A DNA stretch of 64,000 nucleotides from Bacteroides congonensis (GTDB taxonomy: Bacteria; Bacteroidota; Bacteroidia; Bacteroidales; Bacteroidaceae). The DNA lies in assembly GCF_900130125.1 (NCBI RefSeq), contig NZ_FQXY01000011.1:1244748-1308747 (forward strand), given 5' to 3'. Below the pieces are notes generated by a model. It had not been told where the DNA came from. It saw only the letters and a list, made by a program, of their open reading frames with translations, and did not search any database. A program made the position numbers and the translations under genes. Every line of letters begins with the position of its first letter. The stretch's first letter is position 1. Of this stretch, positions 1 through 8,506 are shown piece by piece.

Positions 1-2
1 TA

Positions 3-503
3 ATCAAGGAAGAAAACAAGCGGATGAAAGAAGCACGAAAGAGAGGAATTGATTATGAACCGGAAGTATTTGAGAATGGGGATACAATCAAACAACTCCT
101 GGCCAGAAGTAGATATCTTCTTTTTAAATCACCTGATAAATGGACCAAAAGTCAGAAGATTAGAGCAGAAATTTTATTTAAACAGTTTGAGGATATCAAG
201 CATGTATACTACTATTCACTCCAGTTAGGAAAGATATTTTCGGCTACTTATGACAAGGATGTGGCAAGAGCCAAACTCGCGTTATGGTACAATAAAATAG
301 AAGAATATGGATATGACACATTTTCCACTGTGGCTAATTCCATTGAAAACCATTATGAAAGAATATTGAACTTCTTTGTGAACAGAAGTACGAATGCGGA
401 GGCAGAAGCATTTAATGCCAAAATAAAGGCATTTAGAGCATCATTTAGAGGGGTAGTAGACAGAAAGTTTTTCCTATTTAGGTTAGCCAAAGTATATGCA
501 TGA
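3..503 (+). CDS. Transposase C-terminal part (ISL3/ISAon1 type), partial
   Basis: The reading frame is open from the first bases of the window, so this is the 3' part of a transposase gene. The C-terminus has the motif S/TNAEAEAFNAKIK followed by AFRASFRGV, typical of the last block of ISL3/ISAon1-type DDE transposases, in which the final Glu is catalytic. The DNA after the stop codon (504-547) probably holds the right inverted repeat of the insertion sequence, since integrase coding sequence begins directly after it. The rest of the transposase and the left end lie outside the window, so whether it is intact is unknown. Confidence 0.75.
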   Translation: MKEENKRMKEARKRGIDYEPEVFENGDTIKQLLARSRYLLFKSPDKWTKSQKIRAEILFKQFEDIKHVYYYSLQLGKIFSATYDKDVARAKLALWYNKIEEYGYDTFSTVANSIENHYERILNFFVNRSTNAEAEAFNAKIKAFRASFRGVVDRKFFLFRLAKVYA

Positions 504-547
504 GGGAATTAACACTAGTTAATCCCCCAAGATTTACAACTGAGCCC
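504..547. mobile_element. Probable right end of the ISL3-type insertion sequence
   Basis: Between the transposase stop and the first codons that align to the integrase of element 2 lie 44 non-coding bases ending in ACTGAGCCC. This is where the terminal inverted repeat of the insertion sequence should be. The other end is not in the window, so neither the repeat nor a target duplication can be confirmed. Confidence 0.5.
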
Positions 548-1681
548 AAACTTTGCCAGTTCAGCACGAAACAGAGCATCCAGCCCGACAACTGGAACAC
601 GGCTGCGGGCAAAGCCAAAGGCAGGGATGCCGGGAGGATAAACGCCCTTTTGGACGACATACGTTCTTCCCTGAATACCATTTACCACGAAATGCAGCGG
701 CGTGACAACTATGTGACCGCCGAGAAAGTGAAGAACGAGTTCTTGGGACACAGCGAGAGCCACGAAACAATCCTTTCATTGTTCCAAAAGCACAATGACG
801 ATGTGAAGCAGCTTGTGGGCATATCCAAGACGATAGCGACCTACCGCAAGTATGAAGTGACCCGCCGCCACCTCGCCGGGTTCATCCGCAGCAAGTACAA
901 CGTATCGGACATATCCATAAAGGAGATAAGCCCGATGTTCATTACCGATTTTGAGTTGTACCTGCGTACCGCCTGCAAGTGCGGCTACAACACCACCGCC
1001 AAGTTCATGCAGTTCTTCAAGCGCATCATCATCATTGCCCGCAACAACGGCATACTGGTGGGTGACCCGTTCGCCAGCTACAAAATCCGGCTGGAAAAAG
1101 TGGACAGGGGTTATCTGACAGAGGACGAGATAAAAATCATCCTCAAAAAGAAAATGGTTTCCGAACGGCTGGAACACGTCAGGGACTTGTTCGTCTTTTC
1201 CTGTTTCTGCGGTCTGGCTTACAGTGATGTCGCCAACTTGCGGCAGGAGAATATCCAAAAGTCCTTTGACGGCAACCTTTGGATAATCACCAAGCGGGTA
1301 AAGACCAACACGGACGTGAATGTCCCCCTGCTGGATATTCCCAAGATGATTTTGAAGAAGTACAAGGGCAAGTTGCCGGACGGCAAGATACTTCCCGTAA
1401 TCAGCAATCAGAAGCTAAACGCCTACTTGAAAGAGATTGCCGATATTTGCGGTATTAAAAAGAACCTGACATTCCACCTTGCCCGGCACACGTTCGCCAC
1501 GACCACCACGCTGTCAAAGGGCGTACCCATTGAAACGGTGTCCAAGATGCTGGGACACACAAATATAGAAACTACGCAAATTTACGCCCGCATCACCAAC
1601 AGCAAGATAGGCAGCGATATGCAGGGGCTTGACAAGAAGTTTGTCGGCATCGAGAAAATTTACAAGGAAGTTGCCATGTAA
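548..1681 (+). pseudogene. int: Tyrosine integrase of element 1, 5' end removed by insertion sequence
   Basis: From about base 548 the frame aligns nearly residue for residue with the intact 412-residue integrase at 39214-40452, starting at the FSTK..PDNWN block. The first 40-45 residues, which belong to the N-terminal arm-DNA-binding domain, and the native start and promoter are gone. An ATG at 500 is in frame but lies in the insertion sequence tail and would give an unrelated N-terminus. The catalytic half is kept: HLARHTFATT near 1475-1505 and the nucleophile Tyr in TTQIYARIT. The position that normally carries the first catalytic Arg reads GLAYSDV, as in IntDOT-type enzymes. It probably cannot promote integration or excision unless a fused product works. 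Confidence 0.8.
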
Positions 1682-1765
1682 TCTTGATTATTGGGAACTG
1701 GTCACAATTTGTGACCAGTCCTTACTATTATTCCAACATTGCTAAATCTCCTAAAATATACGATT

Positions 1766-2296
1766 ATGGATTTGCAGATTATCCAAAACAAGATTTTTGA
1801 AGTCAGAGGTTGCCGGGTGATGCTTGATTATCATTTGGCAGAACTCTACCAAGTGGAAACACGAGCTTTGAAGCAGACGGTCAAGCGCAATATCGAGCGT
1901 TTCCCCGGTGATTTTATGTTTGTCCTCACCCAAGAGGAAGCTAACTTGCTGTTATCCATAGGGGTGTCACAAAATGTGATACCCCCTGCTTACAACTTCG
2001 GCGTTGCTATGCCTATGGCTTTTACCGAGCAGGGCGTAGCCATGCTTTCTTCGGTTCTCCGCTCCAAAGTAGCCATAGAAGTAAACATTTCAATCATGCG
2101 GGCTTTTGTCCTCATGCGCCAAATGGTAATCGGTTACGAGGAACTCTTAAAGCGTATCGAGGAACTGGAGGTAAGCACCGATGCGCAGTTCAACGAACTG
2201 TACCAAGCCCTTACCCAGCTTTTGAGCCAGTCGAAACAACAGAAAGAACGCCGTCCGGTAGGTTTCGTTACCTATAACCGTGACAAAAACGAATAG
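1766..2296 (+). CDS. ORF6N domain protein
   Basis: A protein of 176 residues beginning MDLQIIQNKIFEVRGCRVML, which is the ORF6N DNA-binding domain found in phage and mobile-element proteins (LAELYxVxTRALKQxVKRN, RFPGDFMF). The middle contains AFTEQGVAMLSSVLRS and the C-terminal third is a predicted coiled coil (LLKRIEELEVSTDAQFNELYQAL). ATG at 1766 is preferred over the upstream ATG at 1739 because it matches the start of its relative at 40528. It sits directly after the integrase, as in element 2. A role in gene regulation is plausible but not shown by the sequence. Confidence 0.85.
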   Translation: MDLQIIQNKIFEVRGCRVMLDYHLAELYQVETRALKQTVKRNIERFPGDFMFVLTQEEANLLLSIGVSQNVIPPAYNFGVAMPMAFTEQGVAMLSSVLRSKVAIEVNISIMRAFVLMRQMVIGYEELLKRIEELEVSTDAQFNELYQALTQLLSQSKQQKERRPVGFVTYNRDKNE

Positions 2297-2654
2297 ATAA
2301 CGATTTCGGTAACGAAATTCCACCTAACAAACTATATCCCAATAAAGTACATTCTTTTACCTTGCGGGCAGTCCACCGACTACCCGCATTTTTTTATATC
2401 CCTTTCCCACTGGCACATTTCCCGAAACGCCAGCCGTGCGTGGCATGGCTGACTGTATTTCGTGAAAAGAGCCGTTGGAAACCCGCACAAGCGTATTGCA
2501 AGCAAGCTCACAACACCCTTGCCTTTCCCGCCCGCATGGAGTGTTCCCTAAAAGACGAAAGAGAACAGGCTCTTTTCCCCTGTTTCCCTAAATGTAAATC
2601 TTCCTCTCACGCAGTCCCCCAGCCGGGACAGTCGTTTTAATCATTTCAATAGGC
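2297..2654. other. Non-coding spacer with terminator
   Basis: I see no convincing gene here. The open frames at 2362-2640 and 2667-2969 have no recognisable domain, unlikely composition and no counterpart in element 2. The hairpin at 2364-2395 is described separately. In element 2 the matching interval contains radC, which is absent here. Confidence 0.5.
2364..2395 (+). terminator. Rho-independent terminator
   Basis: GCGGG(C)AGTC pairs with GACT(A)CCCGC across a four-base loop and is followed by A and seven T. It would end transcripts from the integrase/ORF6N genes. Confidence 0.7.
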
Positions 2655-2778
2655 AAAGGTAGTTACGTGTTCTTCACGATTTTGAAAGGTCGAGCCGTTC
2701 CGGTTTGGCGAAAAAATCTTCCCTGCCTTGCGAGGTATTTTTTGCCCAAAACCTTGCAAACTCTAAACACTACCCTTT
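2655..2778 (+). repeat. Structured repeat upstream of ardA (copy 1)
   Basis: An outer inverted repeat (AAAGGTAGT at 2655-2663 with ACTACCCTTT at 2769-2778) encloses a central stem AAAAAAT (2711-2717) / ATTTTTT (2737-2743) with an inner CC..GAGG hairpin. The same arrangement, preceded by GAGCCGTTCCGG, occurs upstream of radC in element 2, and a variant upstream of ardA there. The stems are kept although bases differ. Confidence 0.6.
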
Positions 2779-2929
2779 TAAGCCTATGTGAAACGAAAAC
2801 GACCGACCCGACCGGAAGACGCATAAAAAAAAGTCGGATTTACGGGAAACAGGAAAAAAGTTCAGTGAAACTTCAACTCCCTCACCTCTCGAATCCGCAT
2901 AAAATTAAAAACTTAAAAATTACAGCAAT

Positions 2930-3463
2930 ATGGAAGCAACGACATTATCAGCAGCAAGCGTTTATGTAGGCACTTACGCCAAGTACAACAACGGTTCATT
3001 GTATGGGGCATGGCTCAACCTTTCGGATTATTCGGACAAGGAAGAGTTTTACGAAGCGTGCCGGGAACTGCACAAGGACGAGGAAGATGCGGAATATATG
3101 TTTCAGGATTACGAGAATATCCCGGAAGCCCTGATTTCTGAAAGCTGGATTTCTGAAAACTTTTTCGCTTTGCGTGATGCAGTGGAGGATTTGAGCGACA
3201 CCGAGCAGGAAGCCTTTTTCGTGTGGTGCAACTATAAAAGCCGTGATTTGGGCGAGGAAGATGCGGACGACCTTGTACGTGATTTCCGGGACGAATATCA
3301 GGGGGAATATGACGATGAAGAAGATTTCGCCTATGAAATTATAGAAGAATGTTACGACCTGCCGGAGTTCGCAAAGACCTATTTCGATTACAAACAGTTT
3401 GCCCGTGACTTGTTCATGTGCGATTACTGGTTTGATGACGGCTTTGTGTTTCGTGCGGCATAA
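2930..3463 (+). CDS. ardA: ArdA-family antirestriction protein
   Basis: A very acidic protein of 177 residues of the ArdA family. These proteins mimic DNA and block type I restriction enzymes in the recipient cell during conjugation. Family blocks visible are VYVGTYAKYN near the start, an L-D-(D/Y)-S-D-K-(D/E)-E-F segment, IPEALISES, and a C-terminal YFDYxxFARDLFM..YW. Length fits the family. A near relative is encoded at 42043 in element 2. It lies 170 bases after a structured repeat that also precedes ardA in element 2, in the part of the element that may enter the recipient early. Confidence 0.9.
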   Translation: MEATTLSAASVYVGTYAKYNNGSLYGAWLNLSDYSDKEEFYEACRELHKDEEDAEYMFQDYENIPEALISESWISENFFALRDAVEDLSDTEQEAFFVWCNYKSRDLGEEDADDLVRDFRDEYQGEYDDEEDFAYEIIEECYDLPEFAKTYFDYKQFARDLFMCDYWFDDGFVFRAA

Positions 3464-3541
3464 CAACCAATCCGGGCGGGGTGTCAAAGCCCTGCCCGCT
3501 AAAAACAACCAAGTTTATAACCATAAAAAAAATAAGACATC

Positions 3542-3763
3542 ATGCAGTCACTTAACAAAAACGGGGTAAGCATCACCCAAATACCGGGAGAAGAAAAATA
3601 CGTGAAATGCTGTTTAGGGGCTTTCAGGGGACAAATTTATTATCAATATGACTACCGCCACACGGACGGCGAACTTTTCAGCACGGTAGCCAAAACGCTG
3701 GACGAGTGCCGCCGCAGGCGTGACGAATGGGTAGCGAAGAAGAACGGAGTAATAAACAAGTAA
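3542..3763 (+). CDS. DUF3873 family protein
   Basis: A 73-residue protein with the pattern LNKNGVSI..IPGEEKYVKCC, followed by a YDYRHTDGELFS segment and a basic C-terminus with RRRRDEW. It belongs to the DUF3873 family, which is found in Bacteroidales conjugative elements; the function is unknown. It lies after ardA on the same strand and probably in the same transcript. Element 2 has a truncated copy (42857-42958) that stops being similar after KCCLGAF. Confidence 0.8.
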   Translation: MQSLNKNGVSITQIPGEEKYVKCCLGAFRGQIYYQYDYRHTDGELFSTVAKTLDECRRRRDEWVAKKNGVINK

Positions 3764-3774
3764 ATTTTAGGGAC

Positions 3775-4257
3775 ATGAAAACGACAGAAGTAAACAAGGA
3801 GCTTATCGGCAGACGTTGCGAGTGTATTTTTACGGGCTTAATGGTAACGGGCGTTATCGAGGACATCCAAGACGACCAGCATTCCACAGCGGTCAAAGTC
3901 CGTTTCGACCACCCGCACCAGTGGGGCGATGATTTGTATAGTGATGTATGGGCGTGGGGGCGCAAAATTGACGAGTTCGGCACGTTGCACCATTTGCAAC
4001 TGTTAGAGGACAAACCGGACTTTCAGATAATGACGGTAGTTTTCGGCGAGCCAATCAGCCGGATAGACCGCAGTGTTTTTGAAGATGTGGACACGTGGGG
4101 CGTCTGTTCCCTGCAAGGCTGGATAAACAGCTATGAAAGTGTCCGGTTTGTAGCCATAAACGACCATACGGCAATAATCACGGGCGAATACAACATGGAG
4201 CAGGTAAAGGTGTGGTTAGAGAAATACACGTCCATAAAGAGCCTTAAAACCAGTTGA
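3775..4257 (+). CDS. Conserved element protein of unknown function
   Basis: A 160-residue protein starting MKTTEVNKELIGRRCECI. The first half (IGRRCECIFTGLMVTGVIEDI...VKVRFDHPHQWGDDLY) looks like a small beta-rich domain; the second half has a short alpha/beta region. I do not know its function. ATG at 3775 is preferred because the upstream frame from 3727 overlaps the DUF3873 gene; the two genes are 11 bases apart. No counterpart is seen in element 2, where cargo begins earlier. Confidence 0.7.
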   Translation: MKTTEVNKELIGRRCECIFTGLMVTGVIEDIQDDQHSTAVKVRFDHPHQWGDDLYSDVWAWGRKIDEFGTLHHLQLLEDKPDFQIMTVVFGEPISRIDRSVFEDVDTWGVCSLQGWINSYESVRFVAINDHTAIITGEYNMEQVKVWLEKYTSIKSLKTS

Positions 4258-4262
4258 TAGAG

Positions 4263-4323
4263 AACGGCGGCGGTTGCCGCCGTTACTTTCTTCCATGAGC
4301 ATACCTGCGGTGAAGAAAGTAAC
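4263..4323. terminator. Two adjacent hairpins at the cargo border
   Basis: A GC-rich hairpin (AACGGCGGC / GCCGCCGTT, 4263-4284) overlaps a second one with a perfect 12-bp stem, GTTACTTTCTTC (4282-4293) and GAAGAAAGTAAC (4312-4323). The loop of the second contains ACCTGCGGT, which also forms the core of the structured repeats near radC and ardA in element 2. It lies between two convergent transcription units and could end both. Confidence 0.55.
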
Positions 4324-4348
4324 AAAGAAGCCAAATTTGAAAAATTCA

Positions 4349-5056
4349 TCAAGGGTTTATACCTATGAGTGCATAATCTTGAGGTTGAATATTTTTTAGT
4401 AAAATGCGCCTTTCAGTCTCAGGGAAAAGAGTTATTTTATCCTTGAAAAGAAGCAAAAATAATTTATTTGTTAAATATGAAGCTTTTAAAAAATTATTTT
4501 TCCATATATTGAAATCTCCTATTGAAAAAGTCTTTGTTGTATATGCTATTTTTTTAGACTGAAAAAACATAGGAGCTTCTGCATGTATATGCTTTGAAAA
4601 TCTTTTCCAATAACTAGTCAATTCATCAATAAATGCTGATGCTCCTACAAAATTAGGGTGCTTTTTTAGATAATTATTTAATGTATCATGTTTTATTATA
4701 AAATCACCATCCTTCCATTGCATATATTCAATCTCATGTTGATAAAAATATACCATTTGCATTGATAATTCAATAAGGCTTCTTAAATGCATGTGTGCAG
4801 TACGATACAAGCCTAAATAGGATTGAAAAAACGATGTATTTATATCTTCATGTAATTCATCTAATAGAATGTCCATAGAAGTAATTCGTAAGTGATTGAG
4901 ACTTTGTTTCCAATTTTTATATATCAGAGTCGCATGATAACAATCAATCAAATCGCTATCATTTATATTATTAACTACAGAATTCCAATAAGATTCAAAA
5001 TCGTTAAGATATAAAGGAATATCCTTTTTAGCTTCTGCCAATATGCGTGTGTCCAT
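4349..5056 (-). CDS. Unknown helical protein, possible HEPN-type motif
   Basis: A 235-residue, AT-rich gene, last in a three-gene minus-strand unit behind a ParA-like gene. I do not recognise the family. The protein looks mainly alpha-helical, with a segment LRSLIELSMQMVYFYQHEIEY near residues 90-112. Further on, YWKRFSKHIHAEA contains Arg-x5-His, the spacing seen in HEPN ribonucleases of toxin and defence systems, but this short match could be chance. It starts 5 bases after the preceding gene, so it is translated from the same mRNA. Low GC compared with the transfer genes marks it as cargo. Confidence 0.6.
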   Translation of the reverse strand: MDTRILAEAKKDIPLYLNDFESYWNSVVNNINDSDLIDCYHATLIYKNWKQSLNHLRITSMDILLDELHEDINTSFFQSYLGLYRTAHMHLRSLIELSMQMVYFYQHEIEYMQWKDGDFIIKHDTLNNYLKKHPNFVGASAFIDELTSYWKRFSKHIHAEAPMFFQSKKIAYTTKTFSIGDFNIWKNNFLKASYLTNKLFLLLFKDKITLFPETERRILLKNIQPQDYALIGINP

Positions 5057-5061
5057 ATATT

Positions 5062-5529
5062 TTATATTTTACGAATAATTTCTGCCCATTTATCAAATGT
5101 TTCTGCTGTAATAATTTCTTTTTTTGATTTACTAGAAGAAATGTTATGCATTTTTTCATTGCGCATGGACAAAACTGCTAATTTTAATTTTTCTTTAAGT
5201 GTCGGATTGTTCCGAATCCGTCCTATTATCCGTGAAATAGTTACGTTTCGAGACTCCTTTTGGTCTTTAAAATCAAGATTCAATTTATCATTTGCAAATG
5301 TTATAACATCCTTAATTGTAGGAAAAACTTTTTTATCTTCTAGAAATTTTTGAACTAAATTAAGTTTTTCATCTAAAGACAGTTGCTCAATAGACTGTTC
5401 GTTTATTTTCAAGAAGTTTTTGTAGTTTTTTATAAATATTTTAAGAGACGAAGTATCCAACCCCATCTTTTCAAAGGATGATAGTTCTTTAAGTATACAC
5501 TCTAGCTTATTTAAAATATCTATATTCAT
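5062..5529 (-). CDS. Unknown 155-residue partner of ParA-like protein
   Basis: The ATG of this gene overlaps the stop codon of the ParA-like gene by four bases (ATGA), so the two are translationally coupled. The protein is basic and helical, with a C-terminal part TISRIIGRIRNN..LKEKLKLAVLSMR that could be a DNA-binding region. In parA operons the second gene often encodes a DNA-binding adaptor; that role here is inferred from position only. I do not recognise the family. Confidence 0.6.
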   Translation of the reverse strand: MNIDILNKLECILKELSSFEKMGLDTSSLKIFIKNYKNFLKINEQSIEQLSLDEKLNLVQKFLEDKKVFPTIKDVITFANDKLNLDFKDQKESRNVTISRIIGRIRNNPTLKEKLKLAVLSMRNEKMHNISSSKSKKEIITAETFDKWAEIIRKI

Positions 5530-6341
5530 GGTTCTATTTTATTTAATATTTCCCGAACTAATGTTTTGTAGGCTCTTATCCCATTACTATTCGGATATTC
5601 TAATAGGGCAGGACGACTTTTTGCTGCAGCTTTGCTTAAATCTGTATTTTGAGGGATAATAGTGCTAAAAGAATATATTATATTTTTTCTTCTTAGTGCA
5701 TCCATTTGTTCTGCATGCATATTATAACGTCCATCTACTTTAGTAAATATCATTCCTAAAAACTCAACATTGCACGATGCTATATTTCGTTTCCAATTAT
5801 TAACTCGATTTACCAATAATGGCAATCCTATTGCAGGGAAAACTTCTGGAACTACAGGCACAATGATATAATTACTTATTACCAAAGCATTTTGGGGAGC
5901 TAAGGTCAAGTTGGGAGGACAATCTATCAATATATAATCATACTGTTTGGAAAGATTTCTTATTTGATTTTGCAAAATACATTCCCTTGCAGGACGTGAC
6001 ACCAAATCAAGGTCTAGAAATGTTAACTCTAAATGAGATGGAATCAAATCAAGATTTTCAATACCACATACATTCTCAATCACAGCAGAATTTATATCAA
6101 ATTCTTCATTTCTAGAGGACATACCTCTATTCATTCCTAATACATCAGCTATAGTAGCGGTATCTTTTATTTGTTCCCACTGTTCTAAAGTTATTAAAGA
6201 AAGTGTGGCATTAGTTTGTGGATCTAAATCTATAACTAATACTTTTTTATTGTGTTCTTTTGCCAATATAGCTGCAATCTCTACCGTTGATGTGGTTTTT
6301 GCAACCCCACCTTTCATGTTGATAAATGAAATTACAATCAT
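5526..6341 (-). CDS. ParA-family ATPase (cargo)
   Basis: A 271-residue P-loop ATPase of the ParA/Soj type. The deviant Walker A motif NMKGGVAKTT is at residues 8-17, the VIDLDPQ motif at about residue 41 and the LIDCPP motif at about residue 125. Start ATG 6341 is chosen because MIVISFINMKGG is the usual family N-terminus; the upstream extension to 6389 is unlike ParA. It is not the traA of the element (16815-17597), has much lower GC, and leads a unit with two unknown genes. Such proteins position DNA or protein complexes; here the unit could be a partition, addiction or defence module. Confidence 0.85.
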   Translation of the reverse strand: MIVISFINMKGGVAKTTSTVEIAAILAKEHNKKVLVIDLDPQTNATLSLITLEQWEQIKDTATIADVLGMNRGMSSRNEEFDINSAVIENVCGIENLDLIPSHLELTFLDLDLVSRPARECILQNQIRNLSKQYDYILIDCPPNLTLAPQNALVISNYIIVPVVPEVFPAIGLPLLVNRVNNWKRNIASCNVEFLGMIFTKVDGRYNMHAEQMDALRRKNIIYSFSTIIPQNTDLSKAAAKSRPALLEYPNSNGIRAYKTLVREILNKIEP

Positions 6342-6425
6342 AATATATCTGTTTTTATTTGATATGTAAAAGTAGGCATAAAAGAGCATCCAACAAAATT
6401 TTGCTGGATGTTTATTAACATTAGA

Positions 6426-6872
6426 CTAAAAGTTTTTATCCTCATTACTATCATTATTGAACGAGAACGAAACCTGCTGCACCTGCCCGAAGCTATCAAT
6501 TACATAAATGTCAATCGTCTGCTGGTCTGTCGATGCCGAAGTGTAGTAGAGCCAGAACGTTTCATTCTCCAGCGGGTAAAGGTCATTGGGCAGGAACACC
6601 GTGCCGTTATCCATTTCCAGCTTCCCTTTGCCGTCCGGCTGGAAGTACCTTATCTGATAGGTAGTCGGCTGGTAATAGCCGCCACGCACCAACTGGCAGC
6701 GTATTTCTGCGGTTTCCCCGACTTTCAGCCTTTTGGGTACTGGCAGCGTTTCGATGCTGAACGGGTATGCCTGCTGAATATCCAAGTTGTCATTACAGGC
6801 GGTGACAAGTACGAGGGCGGCCACGATGTAGCAGCCCATGATGATTTTATACATTACATTCTTCATATACAT
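6426..6872 (-). CDS. traQ: Conjugal transfer protein TraQ (DUF3872)
   Basis: A 148-residue secreted protein of the DUF3872/TraQ family. It begins with a lipoprotein signal peptide (hydrophobic stretch ending LVTAC, Cys at about 26), followed by an Ig-like beta domain with KVGETAEIRCQL, FQPDGKGKLE and LYYTSASTDQQTIDVY-type segments. It is the last gene of the transfer operon, 13 bases after traO. The end of traQ marks the border with the ParA cargo; in element 2 the cargo border is at the same place. Confidence 0.85.
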   Translation of the reverse strand: MYMKNVMYKIIMGCYIVAALVLVTACNDNLDIQQAYPFSIETLPVPKRLKVGETAEIRCQLVRGGYYQPTTYQIRYFQPDGKGKLEMDNGTVFLPNDLYPLENETFWLYYTSASTDQQTIDIYVIDSFGQVQQVSFSFNNDSNEDKNF

Positions 6873-6885
6873 TATTATATAGCGG

Positions 6886-7467
6886 TCAGTTGATAATGAA
6901 TTTCAGTCCCAAAGATACCTGCGTGTGGAACTTGCCTATGTCCGAGCCGAACAACGCCCGTTCCCTTGCGTTCAGCAGCAGAGCCACCCGGTCGGTCAGG
7001 TAGGCTTCCAGTTCCAGCGTCAGCGCACCGCCGTAAATGAAGCAGTCCTTATCCAGCAGCGTGGAGCCGTCCGGCAAGAGTTTTTCGCTTCGGTTGCTCG
7101 TTTCATACCCGGCGAGTGCCGACAGTCCCAGCGACAGGAAAAAGGTCTTTCGCCTGTCCGATAGGAATTTCAGGTAATAGCCGCCCTCTGCGGTGAACTG
7201 TTCTACGGGTATCTGCATATCCTTGTAGTCATACTTCTTGTGCAGGTATTCGCCGCCAATCACCCAGCGGTTGGCGTTCTTGGTGTAAACGCTGTACGCC
7301 GCCCCGATGTGGTAGGCGAAATCACTGCCAGCGTTCCAATGCACCCCGTCCGTCATGCCCGCCGTCACCTGCAAGCCTTTCATGCCCGGCAGGTATCTTT
7401 GTGCGTGTGCCTGAAACGAGGTCAGGCACAGCGCAAAGAGCATCATTCTAAAGATGTGTTTCTTCAT
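6886..7467 (-). CDS. traO: Conjugal transfer protein TraO
   Basis: A 193-residue protein with a signal peptide cleaved after QAHA and the sequence RYLPGMKGLQVTAGMTDG that opens the mature TraO proteins. The remainder has alternating beta segments ending LGLKFIIN, as in an outer-membrane barrel. In Bacteroidales conjugative elements TraO is part of the mating-pair apparatus. It lies between traN and traQ; traP (a primase gene in CTnDOT) is not present at this place. Confidence 0.85.
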   Translation of the reverse strand: MKKHIFRMMLFALCLTSFQAHAQRYLPGMKGLQVTAGMTDGVHWNAGSDFAYHIGAAYSVYTKNANRWVIGGEYLHKKYDYKDMQIPVEQFTAEGGYYLKFLSDRRKTFFLSLGLSALAGYETSNRSEKLLPDGSTLLDKDCFIYGGALTLELEAYLTDRVALLLNARERALFGSDIGKFHTQVSLGLKFIIN

Positions 7468-7470
7468 TCC

Positions 7471-8406
7471 CTATTTGATTTTTAGTTCGTTAATCACTTC
7501 TGCGTTCACGATGTCGGCGTTCTCCACCCGGATAACCTGATGCCGCCCGCCGTTCTTCTCGTAGAGTTCCACGACCAGCAGCTTGTCGTCAGGAATGGTG
7601 AACTTCGGCAGGGCGTACACCGTGCGCACGGTACTTTTTCCTGCAATCTCTACCACCTCGTTGTAGCTGCGTACCGCATCCAGTACCGTTTCCTGAATAG
7701 CCGTGCGTTTGGGCACTTTCTTATCGACTATCTTAAACTTGATGAAGTCGGTGTCGAAAGGCACGTTGGAACTGTTCTTTGTCTGCATATGCACGTAGAG
7801 CATCCCGTTATAGGTGTAAATCCCCTTGATTAAGAACTGTATGCCGAAACGTTTGCTACCCAAATGGCGCACTTTCCGGTCATTGTTCTTGTAGATGCTC
7901 TGCATTATCAGCTTCACCAACAGCGGGCTTTCATTACCTAATTCCCGGAAATAGATGTTCATGCGGGTATGTGAGAAGTCGGACGTATCTTCATTTTCCA
8001 AGAAGTCTTTCATTTCGATGTTGAGCATTTCCGGTTCACGTGCATATTTGGCGTTGAACGAAAAGAAACTTCCGTCCTCGCAAATGACGGAGAAGTTCGT
8101 TTCTCCCGGAAAACCCTCTGTCGTGGCTTTTACTCGGATTACGTTCTCCGCACCGTCCGCCTTTCCCGCTATGATATGGTTGCTTCCCAAATCGACATAT
8201 CGGACGGCGGCGGGGAAGATGATATGCACCGTCTTGGCAAAGGTCACTTCCACGCCGTAGGGCGTTACCATTTGACGGTACGGGAGTTTCCGGGTAATTC
8301 CCCGGTACAAGTCGTTGCCAGCCGCATACTTCACGGTGGCGGTTTCCTGTGCGTTTGCCGCACACACGCCCAGCAAGAGGGCGAACAATACAAAAATATG
8401 TTTCAT
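7471..8406 (-). CDS. traN: Conjugative transposon protein TraN (VirB9-like)
   Basis: A 311-residue periplasmic protein with a signal peptide (MKHIFVLFALLLGVCAANA). Typical TraN blocks include YGVEVTFAKTVHIIFP, YVDLGSN.IIAGKA, VRVKATTEGFPGETNFSVIC and, at the C-terminus, ELYEKNGGRHQVIRV. It is thought to be the VirB9-like outer-membrane core subunit of the type IV secretion channel. Its stop is 3 bases before traO. Confidence 0.9.
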   Translation of the reverse strand: MKHIFVLFALLLGVCAANAQETATVKYAAGNDLYRGITRKLPYRQMVTPYGVEVTFAKTVHIIFPAAVRYVDLGSNHIIAGKADGAENVIRVKATTEGFPGETNFSVICEDGSFFSFNAKYAREPEMLNIEMKDFLENEDTSDFSHTRMNIYFRELGNESPLLVKLIMQSIYKNNDRKVRHLGSKRFGIQFLIKGIYTYNGMLYVHMQTKNSSNVPFDTDFIKFKIVDKKVPKRTAIQETVLDAVRSYNEVVEIAGKSTVRTVYALPKFTIPDDKLLVVELYEKNGGRHQVIRVENADIVNAEVINELKIK

Positions 8407-8506
8407 CGTTAATTGAAATTTTTACATAAATCTTGCTGCATTCGGCATAGCCCAAACAAGTTTGGCTCTGCTCTAATTGGCAAAGATTTTGTGGTTGATA
8501 AAATGG

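Noticed and set aside
500..547. ATG at 500 as the true start of the element 1 integrase
   Set aside because: The first 16 codons lie in the tail of the insertion sequence and do not match the intact integrase; similarity begins at about 548.
2362..2969. Two plus-strand open frames before ardA
   Set aside because: No recognisable domain, odd composition, overlap with a terminator and a structured repeat, and no counterpart in element 2.
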